This document shows positions 57,086-64,000 of a DNA stretch of 64,000 nt, piece after piece. The position numbers and the translations under genes were made by a program. Position 1 is the stretch's first letter. Each line of letters starts with the position of its first letter. The notes beneath the pieces are model-generated. The model did not search any database. It was not told the DNA's origin and saw nothing but the letters and a program-made list of their open reading frames with translations. The DNA lies in NCBI RefSeq assembly GCF_021531495.1, contig NZ_JADYTY010000007.1, positions 20,140 through 84,139 on the forward strand. The letters run 5' to 3'. Source of the DNA: Anaerovibrio lipolyticus (lineage in GTDB: Bacteria; Bacillota; Negativicutes; Selenomonadales; Selenomonadaceae).

Positions 57086-57601
57086 ATGAAAAGTATCGTT
57101 GTTGTATCAAGTTTGACAGGTAATACCTTGAAATTGGCCAGTGCTGTGGCCTATGCCCTCAATAATAATGTAGAGGCCGTAAAAGTGGAGGAAAAGCCTG
57201 ATGTTAGTGACTATGATTTGGTAGCTGTAGGCTGCTGGATTAATCGAGGAACTGCTGACGATAAGGCCCAGGAGTTTATTAAAACCATTAAAGGTAAGAA
57301 GGTAGCTATCTTTGCTACTTTGGGAGCTTATCCTGATTCTGATCACGCTAAGAAATCCTTGGAAAATATTGCCGCTCTCTTTGATAGCAGTAATGAGGTG
57401 GTAGGTCAGTATATCTGTCAAGGCTCTGTTTCCTACAAAATGGTGGAAATGATGACCAAAATGTTCCCAGCGGGACATCCTCATGCCATGACTGAGGAGC
57501 GTAAGGCTAGGATTCAGGAGTCCTACAGTCACCCTGATAATCAGGATTTGTTAAAGGCAAGGGAGTATTTTACGGAGCTGAAAAATCGACTGGAGGGATA
57601 A
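57086..57601 (+). CDS. Flavodoxin family protein
   Basis: A 171-residue protein with the flavodoxin-like alpha/beta fold. The FMN phosphate loop is SSLTGNTLKLA (about 8-18), followed by VGCWINRGTADDKAQEF and FATLGAYPDSDHAKKS, the two ring-binding loops. The C-terminal third (about 110-171) is helical with FPAGHPHAMTEERKARI, a pattern seen in BilS-like flavodoxins rather than classical short flavodoxins. It probably donates electrons to an oxidoreductase encoded elsewhere. TTAGGAGG upstream. Possible control by Fur and the folded leader. Confidence 0.85.
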   Translation: MKSIVVVSSLTGNTLKLASAVAYALNNNVEAVKVEEKPDVSDYDLVAVGCWINRGTADDKAQEFIKTIKGKKVAIFATLGAYPDSDHAKKSLENIAALFDSSNEVVGQYICQGSVSYKMVEMMTKMFPAGHPHAMTEERKARIQESYSHPDNQDLLKAREYFTELKNRLEG

Positions 57602-57690
57602 TATGTCAGTTAGTTTGCAAGCTTACGGTAAATCCCGGCATTCAGGCTATAGAAGCCATGAAAACCTTGGCTGAGTATATGTACCCATAA
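57602..57690 (+). pseudogene. Short gene remnant after flavodoxin
   Basis: In the frame ending at TAA 57688-57690 the sequence reads CKLTVNPGIQAIEAMKTL then AEYMYP, which looks like the C-terminal tail of a real protein, but no start codon or upstream part exists. An ATG-started frame at 57603 gives only a 23-residue nonsense peptide. It may be the 3' scar of a deleted gene; identity unknown. Confidence 0.35.
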
Positions 57691-57726
57691 TATCCTGGAA
57701 ATAAAATTAAATTGTCTTAGAAGGAA

Positions 57727-57769
57727 AAACTAGCAGTGAGTTTGCAAGGCTCATTGCTAGTTTTTTTGT
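57727..57769 (+). terminator. Terminator before the hsd operon
   Basis: AAACTAGCAGTGAG (57727-57740) pairs with CTCATTGCTAGTTT (57750-57763), one G-T pair, followed by TTTTG. It isolates flavodoxin transcription from hsdR. Confidence 0.88.
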
Positions 57770-57791
57770 ATGAGAGGCACATAGAGGGGCA

Positions 57792-57820
57792 TTTTCTTTG
57801 CCCCATATAGATGTTATAAT
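57792..57820 (+). promoter_or_regulatory. hsdRMS promoter
   Basis: TTTTCT (57792-57797), a 17-base spacer and TATAAT (57815-57820). The -35 lies in the loop of a small perfect hairpin GGGGCA/TGCCCC (57786-57791 with 57799-57804). The block is nearly the same as the promoter at 2545-2573. Confidence 0.6.
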
Positions 57821-57856
57821 AAAGTAAAATAAAATAAATGCTTCGGGGGGATGGAG

Positions 57857-60800
57857 ATGAAGTCCAATTTTGCTTTTTTGGCAACGGATTTTCCAATTTT
57901 ATATAAATACGGCCTTTTGGCAGAGCAGTATCTCTATAGCGATCCCAATACCTGTCTTTATAAGCTGGGGAAAATGGGAGAGGCCATTATAAATTTAATG
58001 TATCAATATGACAATATTGAATATCCAGAGCCTAACAAGGCTGTTTCCCGCATTAACAAATTGCGTCGTTATGATTTGCTGGATGATGCTTTGGCCACCT
58101 TATTTCATAAGTTGCGGAAGATAAGAAATGATGCAGTCCATGAGGATGAGGACAGCATTGAAATCTGCAAAAGCTATTTGCCTGTAGCCCATAGTATATC
58201 TGCTTGGTTTCAGGAGGTTTATGGTCAAAATGGAGACTTTGATGCATCTCAGGCAGGATTTATCATGCCTGAGCCTCAGAAAGTTTCCCAACCAAATCCT
58301 GTGGCAGAAAATGATATAGAAGAAAAGCTTATGGAGGAGGCCAACAGCAAAGCCCGTAAGACTAAGGCTGTGGCTGCTGGGGAAAGGCAGAAACGCATTG
58401 TCAAGGCTGCCTATGGTCGGCGGAAGTCTGAGGCAGAAACCAGATTGTTGATTGATGAACAGCTTCGGCAGGTAGGCTGGGAGGCAGATACTCAGCTTTT
58501 GCGGTATAGCAAGGGAATTAGACCAGCCAAGGGCCGGAATATGGCCATTGCGGAGTGGCCTACCCGCTCCAAGACCGGTCAGAATGGCTACGCAGATTAT
58601 GCCCTCTTTATAGGCTTGAAGCTGGTGGCTATCGTAGAAGCTAAGGCTGCCCACAAGGATGTATCTACTGTTATAGATTTTCAAGGCAAGCAATATCCCC
58701 GGGAAATACGCTCAGAGGATGAGAAATATCTTCTTGGTCATTGGGGAGAATACAAGGTTCCCTTTAGTTTTGCCACCAATGGCAGGCCTTATCTGGAACA
58801 GCTGAAAACCAAATCTGGTATTTGGTTTTTGGATTTGCGAAAAAGCAGCAATATTCCCAAGCCTCTAAAGGGCTGGATTAGCCCTGTGGGCTTTCAGGAT
58901 TTGCTAGCCAAGGATGTAGAGGCAGGCAATACCGCCCTACAGCATATGTCTCAGGATGTACTTCGAGATCCAGACGGTCTGAATCTTCGCTATTATCAGA
59001 TTGAGGCCATTATGGCAGCGGAGCAGGCGGTTATCTCCGGCGCAAATACCTGTCTTTTAGCTATGGCTACTGGTACAGGCAAAACCAGAACTGTATTGGG
59101 CATGATTTACCGTTTTTTGAAAACCAATAGGTTCCAGCGGATTCTCTTTTTGGTAGACCGAAACTCCTTGGGAGTACAGGCTCATGATGTGTTCAAGGAC
59201 GTAAAGCTGGAGGAGCTGATGTCCCTTGACAAAATCTATAATATCAAGGGCTTGGAGGACAAACTGGTGGACAAGGAAACCCGGGTGCAGGTAGCCACTG
59301 TTCAGGGTATGATACAGCGGATTCTCTATAACAATGATGAACAGAAGCCAGCGGTATCAGATTTTGATTTGATTATTGTGGATGAGGCTCACCGGGGCTA
59401 TACTTTGGACAAGCTGATGGCAGAGGAAGAGCTGGCCTTTCGGGATCAGCGGGATTTTCAGAGCAAATATCGCTCTGTAATTGAATATTTTGATTGCGTT
59501 AAAATAGCCCTTACGGCTACCCCTGCCATACATACCACCCAGATTTTTGGTCAGCCTATATATACCTACAGCTATCGAGAGGCTGTGATTGATGGCTATC
59601 TGGTGGACCATGATGTACCTCATAATATCAAAACCCAGCTTAGCCAGCAGGGTATCAAATATCACAAAGGTGATTCGGCAGCCGTTTATGATCCTGTTAC
59701 TGGTTTGATTACCAATATTGATAACTTGGAGGATGAACTGAATTTTGATATTGATGATTTCAATCGGCAGGTAATATCAGAAAGCTTTAACCGGGCAGTG
59801 CTGGAGGAAATTTGTCAGGATATTGATCCTACAGATGAGGGGGCTGGCAAAACCCTTATTTATGCAGTAAGTGATCATCATGCAGATATGATTGTAAATA
59901 TCCTGAAAAATATCTATCAGTCCTATGATGTAGATAACAGTGCCATTCAGAAGATTACTGGCAGTATTGAAAACGGCAATCAGAAGAAGATTCAGGAAGC
60001 TATCAAGAGATTCAAAAACGAGGCCTATCCTAATATTGTGGTTACAGTGGATTTGCTAACCACAGGTATTGATGTGCCAGAGATTACCAAGCTGGTATTT
60101 TTGCGCCGGGTGAAGTCCCGTATTCTTTTTGAGCAGATGCTGGGACGGGCCACCAGATTGTGTCCTGCCATCAAGAAGGACCATTTTGATATATACGATG
60201 CCGTGCAGATTTATGATGCCATTGCCAGCAATATGAAGCCTGTCACCAGCAATCCAGCTATTAGTCTGGTGGAGCTGATTGATACCCTCAAAGAAGTAGA
60301 GGACGGAGACAATAAGGTGCTCAGTTTCCAGCTAGGACAGATTGAGGCCAAGCTGCAGCGAAAAAGGCAGAGGCTGATGGCCAACAAAGAAGAGCAGTTT
60401 ATCAGCATGACGCAGGGGCGGAATCTGGAGCAGTATATTCAAGAGTTAGTCCATATGGATGCTCCATCAGCTAAAAAGAAGCTGCTGGAGGATAGGGAAA
60501 TCTTTGTGGAGCTGGAGAAAAAATCCGGCCCTGCCTACACAAGACCTATTATTGTGGACAATCATGCTGACAAAATTACAGAGCATACTAGAAATTATGG
60601 TACGGGCAAACGGCCAGAGGACTATATTGAGGAATTTGCCAGCTTTGTTAAGGGAAATATTAATCAGATAGCAGCGCTACAGATTATTTGTACCCGCCCT
60701 GCTGATTTAACCCGGGAGGGGCTAAAGGAATTGCGTCTTTTGCTGGATAGAAATGGTTTTACCCTGCCCCAGCTAAATACAGCGGTCTCCCAGACCAGCA

Positions 60801-61132
60801 ATGAGGAGATTGTGGCGGATATTATTAGTTTGGTGCGTCGTTATGCCATTGGTTCCACCCTCTTGAGCCATGAGGAAAAGGTGGCTCAGGCCATTAAAAG
60901 ATTGAAGAAAAATCACAAATTTACTGCCATGCAGGAAGGCTGGATAAAGATGATTGGGGACTATCTTCAGCATGAACCAGTTCTGAATAAGGCTGTTTTT
61001 GACCAGGATTCCCGCTTCCGCCAGAAGGGTGGCTTCAAACGGATTGATAAAATGCTGAACAACCAACTGGAAAGCATTATTAGGGATTTGAATGACTATA
61101 TGTATGACGATAATGGAGGGAAATTTGCTTGA
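57857..61132 (+). CDS. hsdR: Type I restriction enzyme R subunit HsdR
   Basis: A 1091-residue motor and nuclease subunit. The N-terminal DUF4145-like helical domain (about 1-115) precedes the PD-(D/E)XK nuclease (DYALF near 247, EAKA near 261). SF2 translocase motors follow with GTGKT (about 407), VDEAHRG (about 508), LTATPAIHT and the helicase C motif QMLGRATRLC. A C-terminal helical region probably contacts HsdM. ATG 57857 is preferred over ATG 57851 since GGGGGG ends at 57850. Its stop overlaps the hsdM start by 4 bases. Confidence 0.94.
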   Translation: MKSNFAFLATDFPILYKYGLLAEQYLYSDPNTCLYKLGKMGEAIINLMYQYDNIEYPEPNKAVSRINKLRRYDLLDDALATLFHKLRKIRNDAVHEDEDSIEICKSYLPVAHSISAWFQEVYGQNGDFDASQAGFIMPEPQKVSQPNPVAENDIEEKLMEEANSKARKTKAVAAGERQKRIVKAAYGRRKSEAETRLLIDEQLRQVGWEADTQLLRYSKGIRPAKGRNMAIAEWPTRSKTGQNGYADYALFIGLKLVAIVEAKAAHKDVSTVIDFQGKQYPREIRSEDEKYLLGHWGEYKVPFSFATNGRPYLEQLKTKSGIWFLDLRKSSNIPKPLKGWISPVGFQDLLAKDVEAGNTALQHMSQDVLRDPDGLNLRYYQIEAIMAAEQAVISGANTCLLAMATGTGKTRTVLGMIYRFLKTNRFQRILFLVDRNSLGVQAHDVFKDVKLEELMSLDKIYNIKGLEDKLVDKETRVQVATVQGMIQRILYNNDEQKPAVSDFDLIIVDEAHRGYTLDKLMAEEELAFRDQRDFQSKYRSVIEYFDCVKIALTATPAIHTTQIFGQPIYTYSYREAVIDGYLVDHDVPHNIKTQLSQQGIKYHKGDSAAVYDPVTGLITNIDNLEDELNFDIDDFNRQVISESFNRAVLEEICQDIDPTDEGAGKTLIYAVSDHHADMIVNILKNIYQSYDVDNSAIQKITGSIENGNQKKIQEAIKRFKNEAYPNIVVTVDLLTTGIDVPEITKLVFLRRVKSRILFEQMLGRATRLCPAIKKDHFDIYDAVQIYDAIASNMKPVTSNPAISLVELIDTLKEVEDGDNKVLSFQLGQIEAKLQRKRQRLMANKEEQFISMTQGRNLEQYIQELVHMDAPSAKKKLLEDREIFVELEKKSGPAYTRPIIVDNHADKITEHTRNYGTGKRPEDYIEEFASFVKGNINQIAALQIICTRPADLTREGLKELRLLLDRNGFTLPQLNTAVSQTSNEEIVADIISLVRRYAIGSTLLSHEEKVAQAIKRLKKNHKFTAMQEGWIKMIGDYLQHEPVLNKAVFDQDSRFRQKGGFKRIDKMLNNQLESIIRDLNDYMYDDNGGKFA

Positions 61133-62538
61133 ATACTCAGGAAATTGTTGCGAAGCTGTGGAGATTGTGTGATGTACTGCGGGATGATGGTATTACCTAT
61201 CATCAGTATGTTACGGAGCTAACCTATATTTTGTTTTTGAAAATGGCTAAGGAAACCTATACCGAGGACAAAATTCCAGAGGGTTATCGCTGGGATGATT
61301 TGGTTGCCAAGGATGGCATTGAGCTAAAAAAATTTTACAAGAGGCTTTTGCAGTATTTGGGAGAAGAAAGCACCGGCAGGATTCGGGAAATCTATCAGGG
61401 CTCCAGCAGTAATATTGACGAGCCAAAAAATCTCAACAAGATTATTACTTCCATTGATGAGCTGGACTGGTATTCTGCCAAGGAGGAAGGACTTGGCAAT
61501 CTTTATGAGGGCTTGCTGGAGAAAAACGCCAATGAAAAGAAATCCGGTGCTGGCCAGTATTTTACCCCTAGGCCTTTGATTGATGTTATGACCAAGCTGA
61601 TTAAACCTCAGTTGGGGGAAAGATGCAATGATCCAGCCTGTGGTACTTTTGGCTTTATGATTAGCGCCCATCAGTATGTAAAGGAATTGAGCCATGATTT
61701 TATGGACTGCGATAGCGATATGGCAGAGTTTGAAATGGAAAAGGCCTTTACAGGTTGTGAGCTGGTGCACGATACCCATCGTTTGGCCCTGATGAATGCC
61801 ATGCTCCATGATATTAATGGCAAAATCACCTTGGGGGATACCCTGTCTGAGGCTGGCAAGAGCCTTAAGGATTTTGATGTGGTGCTGACCAATCCTCCTT
61901 TTGGTACGAAAAAAGGCGGGGAGCGGGCTACTAGAGATGATTTGACCTATTTGACCAGCAACAAGCAGTTGAATTTTTTGCAGCATATTTACCGCAGTCT
62001 TAAAAAGGATGGCAAGGCCCGGGCGGCAGTGGTATTGCCGGATAATGTGCTTTTTGCCGATGGTGATGGGGAAAAGATTCGCTGTGATTTGATGGACAAA
62101 TGCAATCTTCATACTGTTCTGCGACTGCCTACAGGTATTTTCTATGCCCAAGGAGTCAAGACCAATGTATTGTTCTTTACGAGGGGAACTACGGACAAGG
62201 GCAACACTCAGGATGTGTATTTTTATGATTTGCGCACTAATATGCCATCCCTTGGCAAAACCAATCCATTGAAGGTGGAGGATTTTGCAGATTTCGTCAA
62301 GGCCTATGAGGCTGAAGATAGGGAGGCTGTAAAGGATGAAAGATGGCAGAAATTCAGTCGTGAGGAAATTGCTGCCAAGGGCAATAGTCTGGATATTGGC
62401 CTAATCAAGGATGATAGCATTATAGACTATGAGGATTTGCCAGATCCTGGGGACAGTGCCAGAGAAGCAGCTCAGGAGCTGATGGAAGCCGTAAGATTGT
62501 TGCAATCAGTGGCAGAAGAACTGGAGGCACTGAAATAA
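61129..62538 (+). CDS. hsdM: Type I restriction-modification methyltransferase subunit HsdM
   Basis: A 469-residue N6-adenine methyltransferase. N-terminal helical domain (VTELTYILFLKMAKE), GQYFTPRPLIDVM, SAM motif I DPACGTFGF (about 168) and catalytic motif IV NPPFG (about 254), all intact. A TTG start with ATGGAGGG upstream, overlapping hsdR. It ends by sharing a base with the hsdS ATG. It works with HsdS as an M2S methylase and with HsdR as the restriction complex. Confidence 0.95.
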   Translation: MNTQEIVAKLWRLCDVLRDDGITYHQYVTELTYILFLKMAKETYTEDKIPEGYRWDDLVAKDGIELKKFYKRLLQYLGEESTGRIREIYQGSSSNIDEPKNLNKIITSIDELDWYSAKEEGLGNLYEGLLEKNANEKKSGAGQYFTPRPLIDVMTKLIKPQLGERCNDPACGTFGFMISAHQYVKELSHDFMDCDSDMAEFEMEKAFTGCELVHDTHRLALMNAMLHDINGKITLGDTLSEAGKSLKDFDVVLTNPPFGTKKGGERATRDDLTYLTSNKQLNFLQHIYRSLKKDGKARAAVVLPDNVLFADGDGEKIRCDLMDKCNLHTVLRLPTGIFYAQGVKTNVLFFTRGTTDKGNTQDVYFYDLRTNMPSLGKTNPLKVEDFADFVKAYEAEDREAVKDERWQKFSREEIAAKGNSLDIGLIKDDSIIDYEDLPDPGDSAREAAQELMEAVRLLQSVAEELEALK

Positions 62539-63920
62539 TGGCAAAGAAAAAAGAAAAGACACTGGAAGAAAAGCTGCAGGAAGCCCTAGTGCCGGAAAAC
62601 CAATGGCCATATATATTGCCAGAAAATTGGTGCTGGACAAGGTTAGGTAAAATTACTAATGTTGTTGGGGGAGGAACTCCGTCGTCAAGTAAGAAAGAGT
62701 ATTATGATAATGGTACTATTCCTTGGTTGAGTCCAGCTGATTTGTCTGGATATAGCGATATTTATATTTCTAGAGGACAAAAAAATATAACCGAGTTGGG
62801 ATTATCAAAATCATCAGCACGTTTGATGCCTAAAGATACGGTATTGTTATCATCAAGAGCACCTATAGGATATGTGGCAATAGCTAGTAATTCTATATCC
62901 ACTAATCAAGGATTTAAAAATTTCTTACCATCAGATGCTTTTTATTCTAGATTTTTATATTGGTATTTAAAATCATCAAAATCGTTATTGGAGAGTTATG
63001 CTAGTGGCACTACTTTTTTGGAGTTATCAGGTAGTAAGGCATCGATGGTGGAATTTCCATTACCACCACTTCCAGAGCAAAAACGCATCGTCCATCGCAT
63101 AGAATCTCTCTTTGCCAAGCTGGATGAAGCCAAAGAAAAAATCCAGCAGGTGCTGGATGGGGCAGAAATGCGTAAAGTCGCTATATTGCATAAAGCCTTT
63201 ACCGGGGAGCTAACCAAAAATTGGCGTAAAGAAAATGGGATTAGTGAAGATAGCTGGGTAGAATATACACTTCAATCTGTATGCACCATGAAGATAACAG
63301 ATGGCACTCATAAAACGCCAACCTATTCAGATAAAGAGAATGGTGTAGTATTTTTATCTGCTAAAGATATAACATCAGGTGAAATTAATTGGGAGAATAC
63401 CAAATATATAACCTCGGAGTTACATAAGGAATTATATTCAAGACTGGCGCCTCAAATTAATGACATTTTATTAGCTAAAAATGGAACTACAGGTGTAGCT
63501 GCTTTGGTAAAAGAAGATAAAGTCTTTGATATTTATGTTACTCTAGCATTGTTGAGGCCTAATGTAGAGATTGTTATTCCAGAATATCTATTGAATATCA
63601 TTAATAGTCCACTTTGCAAAGTGCAGTTTAATGAAAATTTGACTGGTATAGGTGTACCAAATTTACATCTTAGAGATATAAAAGATGTAAAAATAAAAGT
63701 ACCTTCAATAAGCGAACAGGAAATAATTTCAGACAAAGTAGAAATGCTTTTAGCAAATGAAGGTATGGTAACAAAGAATTGTTTAAAACAAATTGAAGTT
63801 ATTGACACAATGAAAAAATCAATCCTTGCTAAGGCTTTTCGAGGGGAGTTAGGCACAAATAACCCCAACGAGGACAGTGCCATCAACCTTCTCAAAGAAG
63901 TCTTACAGGATAAATTCTGA
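62538..63920 (+). CDS. hsdS: Type I restriction-modification specificity subunit HsdS
   Basis: A 460-residue DNA-recognition subunit with two target-recognition domains (about 18-175 and 232-395). Each is followed by a conserved helical spacer (PLPPLPEQKRIVHRIESLF near 174; PSISEQEIISDKVEMLL near 389), the usual half-repeat design reading a bipartite site. The recognition domains are markedly more AT-rich than hsdR, hsdM and the spacers, typical of exchanged segments. The last codons and stop coincide with the start of a dispersed repeat. No second hsdS or recombinase is visible before the window ends. Confidence 0.94.
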   Translation: MAKKKEKTLEEKLQEALVPENQWPYILPENWCWTRLGKITNVVGGGTPSSSKKEYYDNGTIPWLSPADLSGYSDIYISRGQKNITELGLSKSSARLMPKDTVLLSSRAPIGYVAIASNSISTNQGFKNFLPSDAFYSRFLYWYLKSSKSLLESYASGTTFLELSGSKASMVEFPLPPLPEQKRIVHRIESLFAKLDEAKEKIQQVLDGAEMRKVAILHKAFTGELTKNWRKENGISEDSWVEYTLQSVCTMKITDGTHKTPTYSDKENGVVFLSAKDITSGEINWENTKYITSELHKELYSRLAPQINDILLAKNGTTGVAALVKEDKVFDIYVTLALLRPNVEIVIPEYLLNIINSPLCKVQFNENLTGIGVPNLHLRDIKDVKIKVPSISEQEIISDKVEMLLANEGMVTKNCLKQIEVIDTMKKSILAKAFRGELGTNNPNEDSAINLLKEVLQDKF

Positions 63921-64000
63921 TTTGCCAAATACATCAATTATCTATACACTTCTCGTAGGCATGGCATATACCCTTACAGGCACGCTCGCGCTATATTGAT
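63911..64000. repeat. Dispersed palindromic repeat, copy 2 (cut by window end)
   Basis: TAAATTCTGATTTGCC then AAATACATCAATTATCTATA matches 42745-42779, and ACCCTTACAGGCACGCTCGCGCTA matches 42797-42819 in pieces, with a different middle of similar size. The repeat begins inside the final codons of hsdS and runs off the window. Confidence 0.7.

Noticed and set aside
57784..64000. New defence island around hsdRMS
   Set aside because: HsdR, HsdM and HsdS are complete and ordinary type I components. No additional unknown gene lies between or after them within the window.

Overview
The window reads as a bacterial chromosome segment from an anaerobic Firmicute (Bacillota). I infer a Negativicutes/Selenomonadales member (Selenomonas/Anaerovibrio-like). 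The reasons are moderate GC with strong RNY codon bias, SD-led genes with frequent TTG/GTG starts, a very long RpoC with an expanded repeat region, an RpoB with a long acidic tail, a reverse rubrerythrin, a CIRCE-controlled groESL and FolE2-type queuosine/folate chemistry. Genus cannot be fixed without a database search. Almost everything is on the + strand; only the rubrerythrin gene is convincingly on the - strand.

Layout. (1) 0-9 kb: rRNA/tRNA modification (rsmB, rlmN), then a cell-envelope signalling operon: two FHA proteins, PP2C phosphatase, FtsW/RodA-type polymerase, penicillin-binding protein, PASTA kinase PknB, then rsgA and rpe. (2) 10.6-17.8 kb: queC-folE2, a YdjC-type deacetylase, a flippase-like membrane protein, a secreted glucosaminidase, a YbiT-like ABC-F protein and a DEAD-box helicase that ends in an elaborate three-hairpin region with a DnaA box in one loop. 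(3) 18-21.8 kb: PHP phosphoesterase, LacI regulator, sucrose-6-phosphate hydrolase with an operator on its promoter, and a sugar permease destroyed by an internal deletion. (4) 22-34.7 kb: four tRNAs (Tyr, fMet, Thr, Met), rpmG-secE-nusG-rplK-rplA, rplJ-rplL with an L10 leader and attenuator, and rpoB-rpoC. (5) 34.8-48.8 kb: an unrelated block (reverse rubrerythrin, membrane protein, tsaE-tsaB-rimI-tsaD, an ANTAR two-component pair, malic enzyme, a palindromic repeat, an Rpn-type nuclease, groES-groEL, cstA). (6) 49-56.7 kb: the distal spc/alpha ribosomal cluster starting abruptly at rpsH and running to rplQ. (7) 56.8-64 kb: flavodoxin behind a structured leader with a Fur-like box, a complete type I restriction-modification operon hsdR-hsdM-hsdS, and a second copy of the repeat seen near 42.75 kb.

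The most unusual things are architectural and regulatory. The canonical rpoBC-str-S10-spc continuum is interrupted: rpsL to rpsN are missing and about 14 kb of unrelated genes sits between rpoC and rpsH. Two DnaA boxes lie exactly at the new rpsH boundary, and a third is in the loop of a perfect 22-bp hairpin at 17.88 kb. A 40-bp promoter block is nearly duplicated in front of the FHA/PknB operon and the hsd operon. I found no CRISPR array, prophage, transposase of a classical IS family or recognisable new defence system; the remaining content is largely housekeeping.
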